Shown piece after piece: positions 8,839-17,361 of a stretch of DNA of 54,479 bases. Origin of the DNA: Confluentibacter flavum (GTDB lineage Bacteria > Bacteroidota > Bacteroidia > Flavobacteriales > Flavobacteriaceae). The first letter of the stretch is position 1, and each line of letters begins with the position of its first letter. Made by a program: the position numbers and the translations under genes. The DNA is taken from assembly GCF_002843175.1 (NCBI RefSeq), contig NZ_PJEO01000031.1, positions 1-54,479 of the forward strand, written 5' to 3'. A model generated the notes under the pieces. It had not been told where the DNA came from. It saw only the letters and a list, made by a program, of their open reading frames with translations, and searched no databases.

Positions 8839-8912
8839 TGGGGAATCATAATATTGTACAAATTTTAGTTTTAATAACGTTTATTTTTTAAGGAACTCTT
8901 TGTTGAGTGGGT
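8839..8912. repeat. RHS-region repeat, copy C
   Basis: Third copy of the repeat at 1790 and 6233, containing TTTTAGTTTTAATAACG and TTAAGGAACTCTTTGTTGAG. It sits between the probable immunity gene (8944-9336) and the decayed hydrolase-like tip, as expected for a junction between toxin/immunity modules. Confidence 0.65.
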
Positions 8913-8943
8913 TTTATCGTTTTTACTTAACCAATATAAATGT

Positions 8944-9336
8944 TTAATTTGACAAAAGTAATGAGATTTTGCTCCCATATTTTTCAACAAATATAGTATC
9001 GCTATTTCTGTTCTTACTAATTGTGAATGGTGGTTTAATATCAGAAATTTTAGGATAATATTTTTCACTATTAGGTCTCCAAATTGCTTTGTCTTCTGCC
9101 AATCCATCATCCGAACCCAAGACATAGGCAGCACCTTGTATGAAATATTTATTGTTTAGAATATAAATGCCTCTTTCATTATATGCCTCTTCTACATGAA
9201 TATTAATAATGCTTTCTTTCTTTATTTCAATTAATTGTGATTGAAATTTCAAATCTTTAGACCCTAGATAAATTGATATTAATAACCCCAAAAACATCAT
9301 AATAATAACTAAATAATAATTTTTCCAACGTATCAT
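8944..9336 (-). CDS. Probable immunity protein for the RHS toxin
   Basis: 130 aa, starting 19 bp after the RHS stop codon. One N-terminal membrane helix (about 7-24, YYLVIIMMFLGLLISIYLG) anchors a ~100-residue mostly beta domain predicted to face the periplasm. No known domain recognised. In polymorphic toxin loci the gene immediately after the toxin usually encodes its immunity protein, which is the basis for the call. The periplasmic-facing domain would fit a toxin acting in the envelope. AT-rich, like the toxin tip. Confidence 0.55.
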   Translation of the reverse strand: MIRWKNYYLVIIMMFLGLLISIYLGSKDLKFQSQLIEIKKESIINIHVEEAYNERGIYILNNKYFIQGAAYVLGSDDGLAEDKAIWRPNSEKYYPKISDIKPPFTISKNRNSDTIFVEKYGSKISLLLSN

Positions 9337-9355
9337 TTTATTTATTTTTTTAAAT

Positions 9356-12300
9356 TTATCTTCTAAATGGAGTTTGGTCTTCTTCTAGCAACGCTCCTTT
9401 ATTAATATTTCCAGAGAGCCCAAAGGCACTAAAACCTATTCCTAAAGATATTCCTTTACCATATACAAAATTTCCATCAGGGAATGTAGAATATGATACT
9501 GTAATACCTGCGTGTCCTAAAGCTTTCATACCAAAATTAGCTTCAATTCTATTCCCATAAAAAACATCTTTTGTTACAGTACTACCAGAATAATATAAAG
9601 CAACTGCTTCTACTGCTCCTGAAAATTCTACACCTCCTAAGCCTATGCCAAAATCATCAGCGCTATAAAATCCTTTATCTTTACCCCTTAAAATTACAAT
9701 TACTCCTTTTTCATAACCCTCTCCTAAAAAAACAGACACATCCTGAGTAAATGCGAAATATAACGCATCCGGGTGAATTAAATGTCGTAAAAATGCCAGC
9801 GGATCTGGACCCTCTTTTTTACTATCCCTTATCTGATTCATCCCGTAATTCAACCCATTATTATACTCATCCCGATTTTGATTAACATAGCTATTATACA
9901 TCTGGGAAGTTATTCCCGCTCCTCCCAGGTTCGCCCATTGCTGGTTGGTCAGCCCATCTGCGCCAGCGGCTAACTGCTGTCCATACCATTGAGCATACCC
10001 TTGGCCATAATCTCTTTTTATTCGCTCTTCTTCGTCCCTTTGTGCTTTCTCTGCTTCCGTAAGCCAACCACTTGGGTCTGTGTACTTCAATGGGTTGTTC
10101 AATACATAGCCATACCTATTATAGTTCTGGGTATTACCAGGATCCTGCACATAATTATCCGTTTGCAGGAAACGATGCAACTTAGGGTCGTACAAACGCC
10201 CGTTCATGTGTATGAGTCCTACGCTTTGTAAATGTTCGTGGCCTGTGTAGCCTCTATCAAAAGCCCCCCAACCCCCAAAGGGGGCGCCACTGGCGCTGTA
10301 ATAATTTATCAAAGAACCCCAGGCATCAAAAAGGCGTTTTTCTACAACTGCTCCTGCGGCATCCGTTATTGCCAGGATACTGCCTTGGTAATCCCTGTGT
10401 AAATATAAATAATTTTGGGTAGTGCCGTCGCTTTTTATTATAACAGGTGCACTGTAACCATTTCCTCCTATATAGGTGACAAATTCTACGGCACCTGTTA
10501 ATATATTGTGCTTAATTTCCATACTGCCATCGGCACTGTAGTGTTTACGGTATTGGCGTTGTAGTTTATTGGTTTGCAAGCCGCCGTAAAACATGGTACT
10601 TCGGCTATTGTTATCATTGTAGGTAAAACCTATTTTATCCTTTCCTACTTCCTCTATTTGGTAGGGACTTTTAAAGGCGTTGTAGCTTATGTTTTGTGTT
10701 GGGTAAGCTTGATAATGCGTTAAAGCCCCTGGAGTTGCCGTTATCGAGGTATTTTGGTACGCCTTAGCGGTATTGGTGTAATTGTAAGTGCCCAAATCAT
10801 TTTGGGTTATCCTGCCACGGCCATCATAAGCTTGGGTCACCACACTTCCGGAACCATCTTTATAACTAGTCAGGCGATCCAAGGCATCGTAGGTAAAAGG
10901 TTCGTTCCAATTAAACAGACTGTTGTAACGAAAGGTCAGGTTTCCTTTTTGTGCGTCAAACGCAGTGCCAAGTATCATTATATTCACACCTGTACTAGTT
11001 TTGTCGTGTTTGAACGAGGTTAAAAAACCATATGTATCATAACTATTGGTTATGGCAATGCCATTGCCTAAATTGGCCGTTAGCAACTGCCCACGAGCAT
11101 TAATAGTATTGGTTTGCCATAACACTTGTTGTGTCGTATTATCTTTTAACTGCCAATGCGAACCATTTTTATAAGTATGGAGGATGGTTTTACTACTTGT
11201 TTTTCCAACTGCACTGGCTATAGAAGTTTCAGTATTCACTCTGCCAAAAGCATCATAAGTGAATTGTTTGGTAAAAGTGGCATAAGGTGTGGTTTCAACA
11301 GAACTGGCCAGTCTTTTACTGCTATCATAAGTATAGTTTGTTGTTGTAGTCGCATTACTTTCTAAGGCATCCAAAAAAGTACTGGACGTTAGTAATTTAG
11401 TGGTGCTGTTATACACATAGGTCGTCGTGCTATTGGTATTGGTTCCAGTAATTTTTTTTTGGGTTAGCTTCCCTATGGCATTCAAAGTATACGTTGTGGT
11501 GCCATTGGGCGAGGTTTCCGTTAAAACTTCCCCAAAATCATTGTAGGTATACGTATAGGTTCCTGCCGATGGGTCCGTTAGTTTGGTTTTCCTGCCCCAA
11601 CCGTCCTGCTCAATGGTTGTGGTTACGCCATCATAATTTGATGATTTGAGATTACCATTGGCAAAATAGGTATAAGTAATAGTTCCTCCCGGAGTATCGG
11701 TTAGGCTTACCACATTCCCTATGGCATTTTTGGTTGTAATTTTGGTTTTAGTACCGTCATTTACCGTAGTGGTCAATCCGGAATAACTGATATTAGTGGT
11801 TTTACCGGTAAAGCTGATATTTTGGGTTGGCCTTCCATAGACATCGTATTTGGTTTCATTCCACTGGCTAGGGCTACCTCCAGAATATGGTTCGCTTACT
11901 TTTATATTGCGACCATAAATATCGTATAAATAAGATACACTGGAGATATTCCCATTGAGATCTTTAACACTAGCCGTTAGTTTTCGTCCCAGATCATCAT
12001 AGAGTTCTTCGCTATAGCTGCCGTCATCTCCGGTTACTGTTGTTTTTGATTTCTCATTACTTCTGGTATAGCTGTACGTATTGCTTTTACCTAAATAATC
12101 GGTAGTTTTTGTTTTTTTTCCCCAGGTATCATACGCATAACTCGTTTTGATAGCATTGTTCCAGGAATTCAATTCGGTTTGCTTATTTTTGAAACTTAAA
12201 GTTCCATTCATTAAGTTGTATTCATATGCTGTTTTAAACCCTTCTACATCTGTGCTTTCGGTCAGGAAACGCCCGTAATAGGGCATCATTGTTTCGTATT

Positions 12301-15300
12301 TATAATATGTGGTTCTTGGGTTTGATCCAGCAGTGATGGTTTTTTGGATAATGTTTCCAAGGCCATCATATATATTGTCTTCAGTGATATAATTGGTATT
12401 ATGTCCTTTCTTTTTGATTTGAGTCAACAAATTATTGGTATAGGTATATAATTCCTCGCTGGTCATCGTGTCACCAAACGCCGTAACGCTTGTGGTTTTA
12501 CTTATAGGCCGCCCAATATAATAAGTGGTTCCTGAGGGTTGGTTATTATAACCCACATTGTTTACCGTAGTTTGCTGGGTAGTTCCTCCGTTTTTTAGAT
12601 AGGTTGTAGATGCCGTGGGGTTATTATAACTATCATAAGTTGTAGTGGTTTCACTACTGGTATTGTCTAAACCATTATACTGCTTCGCCATGGTGTTTTT
12701 GAGTTTGAAAACCTTATTCGCCAACAATTGGCTTTCATACGTCAGCACCGATTTTGTTATAAAAGTAGTGGGTGTATTGGAGGAAGGGGATGCGTATCCC
12801 AATGCCGTATAGTTTTCAATATTTGCCCCTCTCAAATTGATGTCGTTTTTAGCTACGCTGGAAATAATGGGGTTGCTGTCATCATGCCAATTGGTACGCA
12901 TGGTAGCCCGAAAACCAAGAAAACCTAATCCTTGCACATTGGAAACGGCACCGTAATAGCTAAACAATTGTTTTTTATAATCGGCGGCACTTTGTTTTTC
13001 GAGCTTGGTTACTACGTGAACTGATGAGGCTGACTGGATATCTGTATTGGGATAATTTTCGGTAGAGCCGCTAGGACTGTATATTGTATTGTTGTTCTCG
13101 TTAGAATCGGTATTCAACGGTTTGTACGTAATCGATTCTTTTACACCGTTGCCTGTGGTAATCGATTTGAGTAATTGCTCTTTAGTATTGTCCTTATTGG
13201 AATTAAAATAGAAAATTTTATTATTACCCAAAAAGGCAATTTCCAAGGCTGGATTATAGGGTTTGTCTTTGCTTGTAATTCCCTTACCAGTAGGCAAATA
13301 AATAGGTAATGAATTGAGATTAATATCAGCCACATAAGGACTACTAGCTGTAATATAGTAAGCGCCATTAAAAATTCCATTTATGTTTTTATAGGATGTA
13401 ATTGTTAAGCTCCCTGCCGTGTTGCCTGTATTTCGGTTGCTTTTTATTTCAATTAAATCCGATTTTCCGTCTTTGTCATAATCGGATGCCATATAACTAT
13501 ACGTATTTGTGGAGTTATTCTGCCTATAATCTAATCCATGATAGATTTCTGTTTTTATAAAACCGGTTCCTGTTGAAGTGTATTTATACCAATTATTAGA
13601 TCCATATCCACTAGGAATAATAAAATCGGTCTTAGCATCTCCATTATAATCTCCTAATAGAATTGTTTTACTGCTATCTATCGAGATGTTTGTATCTGAA
13701 TAATTCCATAATAAAACCAATTGATTGGCATCATTCAGGGTATAACTAGTTACCTTCCCGTTTTCAAACACCATAAAATCTGATTTTCCGTCTCCATTCA
13801 CATCGGCTACTTCTACTTTTGAAGAGGCAGTTATTACAGCTGATAATTCCCCCGAATAGGTTAAAAAATTAGCAGTATTGTCTCTTTTTAAATCTACAAA
13901 ATAGACTTTTTTAGAGCTGCATGTATTATCAATAGCAATCACATCAGTAAGTCCATCACCATTAAAATCTCCTGAAAGAATGTTTTTTGGAATAATTTTA
14001 TTAGCGTAACAGCTGCTCCCGGATGGCTGAATTGGAAAATTTACCATTCTATTATATTGTTCAAGTACAGTATATACCGGATCAGCTGAATAAATGGTGA
14101 AAGTATAATTGGTATCTGTTTTTTTAGCGACAGTCCATCCTTGTTTAGGCATCAATTTGTTATCCGAACTCAACAAGGTAATAGGGAAAATTGATTCAAA
14201 GGCACCTACATTATGTTCGTAACCTATGTTTGAATTACTATTTGAGAACAACCAATATTTTGCTTTACTGCTCGTTCCTGTAGTAGGATAGAGTATAAAC
14301 TCCATTTTTTCATCCCCAGAAAAATCCCCGGAAATAGTTCCGGTATTTAATGACGTAATATTTCCAACATTTAAGTTTGCTGTAATAGTAGTATAAGACA
14401 TGGAATCAGGTGTGTCTTCATAAGCAAAAACTGTGGGATTATAGCTGATAGAACTGCCCCCTGCTTTTTCGGTTACACTTATTAATCGTTCGTAACCTAA
14501 AGGATTGCTGTTATATGCCAATTGATAAGTCCTGTAAAGCGGACCCAGACTGTATATCTGAATTTGATCAAGTATTTTATCATTAATAAAACTCTGGCCT
14601 CCTATATAGTACTGCTCTGGTCTTAGACGCGTTTTATAAATAAACTTTGCGAAATTTATGGACGGAGTTGTATTTTGGGATCCATAGCCTATAGTAGCTA
14701 TATTGAGAACATTATTGGTCAATAAATAGGTGTAATTTACTCTCAATCCCTGTGGGTTTTCCCAATAGGTTACCCCATATTCCATTATACTTATCGAATC
14801 TGTTGAATTACCATAATAGGCTTTAGAGCCATCAGGGTATTCTACTAAAAAGTATGCAGGCCCATAAGCAGCTCCGCTGGGATGTACACCATAAGAGGTA
14901 ATTTTTATATTTGAAAAATTTTCCGTTTCATATATGGCCCCATTTGCTCCATAAGTTCCAGTTTTAACCATCAATCGTTGTCCGTCTAAAGCAAAGCGAT
15001 CTAAATTGTCAAAATCAACCGGATCTATGGTTCCATCATGGTATTTTGTTGAGGCTATTCGGGTAATTTTAGAAACTCCACCAATGTTCCAGCCATATCC
15101 TGCCATTCCATTGCCTCCCTGGCTATTGTAAGTTAAACTTATCTGAGGGGTAACCCCATTAATCCCGGGGGGAACCACAATTGGAATAACATAAGTCGCT
15201 GCGCCAGAAAGCGAAACCGATAATTGCCCATCTGTAATACCAACTTCTGCTGAAGATCCAGTAGGAGTTTGAGCGTTTGTAAACAAACTGAATCCTAAAA

Positions 15301-15328
15301 ATAAGAATGCAAAGTAAAATTGTTTCAT
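9356..15328 (-). CDS. SpvB/RHS-repeat polymorphic toxin
   Basis: 1990 aa. Signal peptide about 1-19. An SpvB-like domain follows (ATYVIPIVVPPGINGVTPQI, SLTYNSQGGNGMAGYGW). FG-GAP/VCBS-type repeats lie at about 330-640 (GDFNGDGLTDVIA, ADVNGDGKSDFMV, GDYNGDAKTDFII, SDYDKDGKSDLIE). RHS/YD repeats run from about 1000 to 1600 (YTYNDFGEVLTETSPNGTTT). The RHS-associated core lies at about 1690-1755 (YDPKLHRFLQTDNYVQDPG, NRYGYVLNNPLKYTDPSGW). The last ~235 residues are the variable tip: a polar helical linker, then a Gly-rich strand-forming domain from about 1850 with no recognised catalytic residues. RHS shells encapsulate a toxic tip. No T9SS sorting domain is present here; the partner gene upstream carries one. 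Probable contact toxin; its target is unknown. Confidence 0.88.
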   Translation of the reverse strand: MKQFYFAFLFLGFSLFTNAQTPTGSSAEVGITDGQLSVSLSGAATYVIPIVVPPGINGVTPQISLTYNSQGGNGMAGYGWNIGGVSKITRIASTKYHDGTIDPVDFDNLDRFALDGQRLMVKTGTYGANGAIYETENFSNIKITSYGVHPSGAAYGPAYFLVEYPDGSKAYYGNSTDSISIMEYGVTYWENPQGLRVNYTYLLTNNVLNIATIGYGSQNTTPSINFAKFIYKTRLRPEQYYIGGQSFINDKILDQIQIYSLGPLYRTYQLAYNSNPLGYERLISVTEKAGGSSISYNPTVFAYEDTPDSMSYTTITANLNVGNITSLNTGTISGDFSGDEKMEFILYPTTGTSSKAKYWLFSNSNSNIGYEHNVGAFESIFPITLLSSDNKLMPKQGWTVAKKTDTNYTFTIYSADPVYTVLEQYNRMVNFPIQPSGSSCYANKIIPKNILSGDFNGDGLTDVIAIDNTCSSKKVYFVDLKRDNTANFLTYSGELSAVITASSKVEVADVNGDGKSDFMVFENGKVTSYTLNDANQLVLLWNYSDTNISIDSSKTILLGDYNGDAKTDFIIPSGYGSNNWYKYTSTGTGFIKTEIYHGLDYRQNNSTNTYSYMASDYDKDGKSDLIEIKSNRNTGNTAGSLTITSYKNINGIFNGAYYITASSPYVADINLNSLPIYLPTGKGITSKDKPYNPALEIAFLGNNKIFYFNSNKDNTKEQLLKSITTGNGVKESITYKPLNTDSNENNNTIYSPSGSTENYPNTDIQSASSVHVVTKLEKQSAADYKKQLFSYYGAVSNVQGLGFLGFRATMRTNWHDDSNPIISSVAKNDINLRGANIENYTALGYASPSSNTPTTFITKSVLTYESQLLANKVFKLKNTMAKQYNGLDNTSSETTTTYDSYNNPTASTTYLKNGGTTQQTTVNNVGYNNQPSGTTYYIGRPISKTTSVTAFGDTMTSEELYTYTNNLLTQIKKKGHNTNYITEDNIYDGLGNIIQKTITAGSNPRTTYYKYETMMPYYGRFLTESTDVEGFKTAYEYNLMNGTLSFKNKQTELNSWNNAIKTSYAYDTWGKKTKTTDYLGKSNTYSYTRSNEKSKTTVTGDDGSYSEELYDDLGRKLTASVKDLNGNISSVSYLYDIYGRNIKVSEPYSGGSPSQWNETKYDVYGRPTQNISFTGKTTNISYSGLTTTVNDGTKTKITTKNAIGNVVSLTDTPGGTITYTYFANGNLKSSNYDGVTTTIEQDGWGRKTKLTDPSAGTYTYTYNDFGEVLTETSPNGTTTYTLNAIGKLTQKKITGTNTNSTTTYVYNSTTKLLTSSTFLDALESNATTTTNYTYDSSKRLASSVETTPYATFTKQFTYDAFGRVNTETSIASAVGKTSSKTILHTYKNGSHWQLKDNTTQQVLWQTNTINARGQLLTANLGNGIAITNSYDTYGFLTSFKHDKTSTGVNIMILGTAFDAQKGNLTFRYNSLFNWNEPFTYDALDRLTSYKDGSGSVVTQAYDGRGRITQNDLGTYNYTNTAKAYQNTSITATPGALTHYQAYPTQNISYNAFKSPYQIEEVGKDKIGFTYNDNNSRSTMFYGGLQTNKLQRQYRKHYSADGSMEIKHNILTGAVEFVTYIGGNGYSAPVIIKSDGTTQNYLYLHRDYQGSILAITDAAGAVVEKRLFDAWGSLINYYSASGAPFGGWGAFDRGYTGHEHLQSVGLIHMNGRLYDPKLHRFLQTDNYVQDPGNTQNYNRYGYVLNNPLKYTDPSGWLTEAEKAQRDEEERIKRDYGQGYAQWYGQQLAAGADGLTNQQWANLGGAGITSQMYNSYVNQNRDEYNNGLNYGMNQIRDSKKEGPDPLAFLRHLIHPDALYFAFTQDVSVFLGEGYEKGVIVILRGKDKGFYSADDFGIGLGGVEFSGAVEAVALYYSGSTVTKDVFYGNRIEANFGMKALGHAGITVSYSTFPDGNFVYGKGISLGIGFSAFGLSGNINKGALLEEDQTPFRR

Positions 15329-15339
15329 AAATGTGAAAT

Positions 15340-15792
15340 TTATTTTTTAATGATTTTAATCGATTTTTGTTCGCCATTTTTATAAAACAATACCACCGCA
15401 TACATTCCTATAGGATACGTTTGAAAAGCAATGTTTTGGTTGTTTTTCCTCTCTAGATTAGAGAATGATTGAAGTACTTGCCCATTCAATCCATATACTT
15501 GTATTGAGGAAACATCATTGTCCTCAATTAACTCCCATTGAAGATAGAGCTCTTCTTTCACGGGATTTGGATAATAGGAAATAACATCTTCGGAGGAAAA
15601 TTTTTGCAAATCTTCTTCTTCCAAAGCAGTTATCTCTTTCGTTTTCTCATTAGCTGTTTTGGATGTTGAGCAATTAATGCATAACGATCGTTGTATTTGG
15701 TTGCCTGCCAAATCATATTCAAATTTAATTTTGTCTTGAGCCTTAGCCAAAATAGAGCACCCAAGTAGTAGGCATAATATAAACTGTTTCAT
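15340..15792 (-). CDS. Small T9SS type-A sorted protein preceding RHS
   Basis: 150 aa. Signal peptide of about 18 residues. The mature start contains an RHS-like motif, KFEYDLAGNQIQR, followed by a CINC pair. The last ~75 residues form a T9SS type-A sorting domain (SYYPNPVKEELYLQWE, QVYGLNGQVLQS, YPIGMYAVVLFYKNGEQKS, IKIIKK). It lies 11 bp upstream of the RHS gene and is surely co-transcribed with it. The YD-like motif at its mature N-terminus could let it associate with the RHS shell while its C-terminus directs T9SS export or attachment. That partnership is inference. Confidence 0.8.
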   Translation of the reverse strand: MKQFILCLLLGCSILAKAQDKIKFEYDLAGNQIQRSLCINCSTSKTANEKTKEITALEEEDLQKFSSEDVISYYPNPVKEELYLQWELIEDNDVSSIQVYGLNGQVLQSFSNLERKNNQNIAFQTYPIGMYAVVLFYKNGEQKSIKIIKK

Positions 15793-16648
15793 GTATTTTG
15801 TGTAAAAAAATTTGACGAATGTAATAATAAAAAAATTACAAATAGAGTACGATTTGTATCAAATTACTGTACGAAATGTTGTAATCGGTCTGATTAACCC
15901 AATAAAGCCACCTTGTTTATTTCATTATTGCTATTATTAATGGAACAAACAATCATTTTAATAATAAAGATTTTTGTGCTTTTTTTACAGATTAAACAGT
16001 GATACTGATTTGCCTGTCTTAAGATACCTTCAGAACCTGTCTGTGTGAGAAAATGCAATGACAAGGTTTGGAGGTTCATTGCAAGTGCTTTACAAAACAA
16101 TATCATATAAAAATGCTCTAAGTCTTTTAAACCAATAGCGTGAAATGGCACTAAAAACCTGATCTCTATCATTAACTGTTCGATACTCAAAAGGCTTTGT
16201 TGTTTGTGCCCCCTATCCTGTCATCAATCCTTTTTTTAAAGAAAATAATAGCCCGAGCCAACTGCCCAATCATTAGATCTGATTTTTGAGATGGAGAATC
16301 AAAAAAACATTTTCAATCAAAAAAGAATGTGGGATATTTGATGAGTAGAAACAAAATGAGTATTTTTAACCTGAGCCCTATTAAAACAGACAACTGATCA
16401 ATATACCTGCTTGTTATTTTTTAATTGAACTCAAGTTTATATATTTAGGGGTTAGCTCATTGATCCTGCTCCTGATGAGTCCTATCATCACTATCAAAAT
16501 TTTGTTGCCATTTCAGTGGACTTATTGCTAACTCCATTCTATCCTGTGGCAACTCAGTACGCACAGCAAGAGGGTAACACGCTGCGCGATGTTACGTTAA
16601 TACAACTTTCTGTTTTTCAATAACTTAATCATGTATGGGATTATGTTT
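15793..16648. other. Intergenic stretch, no clear gene
   Basis: Upstream region of the RHS operon, then about 700 bp with no gene I can support. A 98-codon minus-strand frame at 15894-16190 has no family likeness, no signal peptide and no obvious ribosome binding site, so it is not called. The RHS operon promoter should lie in 15793-15890; I could not place a convincing -33/-7 pair. Confidence 0.4.
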
Positions 16649-16721
16649 TTCCGTGAATTTTTAGTAAAAAAGCTTTGTAACCCCCATAAAACCTAGAATC
16701 TTTTAGTAAAAAATCACGGAA
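16649..16721. repeat. Inverted repeat, 21-bp arms
   Basis: Left arm TTCCGTGAATTTTTAGTAAAA (16649-16669) and right arm 16701-16721 match at 19 of 21 bases when one is reverse-complemented, with a 31-bp loop. It is too long and lacks the T-run for an ordinary terminator. It lies in the spacer downstream of the HEPN gene pair, about 90 bp from a second large inverted repeat. Confidence 0.7.
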
Positions 16722-16813
16722 TTCCTAAAATTTGACCCTATTTGGTATCTTTTGATAGTATTGAAACCGAAGGTTAAAGGCTACCGCACTCGCTTTAGGG
16801 CGAGCTTGGTTCA

Positions 16814-16905
16814 TTTTTAAAGTGATGGATTCCCCTCGCTCAATCTTGAACTAATACAAAGAATCGTTTTTAGAAAACCAGCCCCTGAATCCATCGCTTT
16901 AAAAA
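16814..16905. repeat. Inverted repeat, 19-bp arms
   Basis: TTTTTAAAGTGATGGATTC (16814-16832) pairs with GAATCCATCGCTTTAAAAA (16887-16905), 18 of 19 matching, with a 54-bp spacer. No gene lies between the arms. Together with 16649-16721 it makes a structured ~260-bp block whose function (transfer origin, regulatory RNA, element end) cannot be decided by eye. Confidence 0.7.
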
Positions 16906-17010
16906 CGTAAGCCCATACATGCTGCTGAACACTTTACCCCTTGCCGAACATGGGCAGTGCCTTACTCGGTGTCCGTTGGCACTCTTGTGATGATTTTCTC
17001 TTGGCTAATT

Positions 17011-17361
17011 TTAATTATCTGGCTTTTTATCCTTTGAAAGGATTTCGGTGATCTTGTCCAAGCAAAACATCTGGTCATGCGGCAAGAGGTCAATGACCAT
17101 TTCCAGTACCTTGGTCACACTGGTTATCGGTGTCTTATTGCTATGTTTGGGATAAATGAAAGTACCATTGCCATCAAGGGCGAAATAGCACACTTCCAAG
17201 AGTGCCGAAATACTGCTGGTGATGTCCTCATGGTCAAACACCTCAAAACCGATGGTCTTTCTTGTCCTGGTCCCATGGGATTCCGTGCTTAACCCAGGGA
17301 AGTTTTCAAAGTGCTTCTTGATTGCCTTTAATTTGTCTTTATGTTTCTTTTTCCCTTTCAT
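17011..17361 (-). CDS. Stand-alone copy of HEPN-protein C-terminal domain
   Basis: 116 aa, beginning with a very basic stretch (MKGKKKHKDKLKAIKKH). The rest aligns by eye with the C-terminal ~90 residues of the upstream 388-aa HEPN protein: LEMVIDLLPHDQMFCLDKIT here against LGYILDMIPHNEMELLDTIR there, preceded in both by a segment leading into a single-helix region (LLEVCYFAL against LLKVCIIAM). Its ATG overlaps the stop of the upstream gene by 4 bp (17358-17361), so the two are translationally coupled. The domain is not one I can name. A role as binding partner or modulator of the HEPN protein is inferred from duplication and coupling. Confidence 0.75.
   Translation of the reverse strand: MKGKKKHKDKLKAIKKHFENFPGLSTESHGTRTRKTIGFEVFDHEDITSSISALLEVCYFALDGNGTFIYPKHSNKTPITSVTKVLEMVIDLLPHDQMFCLDKITEILSKDKKPDN

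Noticed and set aside
8871-9134. 87-codon minus-strand frame ending STKSSLKNKRY
   Set aside because: Overlaps the immunity gene in another frame; only its last residues (repeat copy C) are interesting.
15894-16190. 98-codon minus-strand frame
   Set aside because: No family likeness, signal peptide or ribosome binding site, and its composition resembles non-coding DNA; too weak to call.
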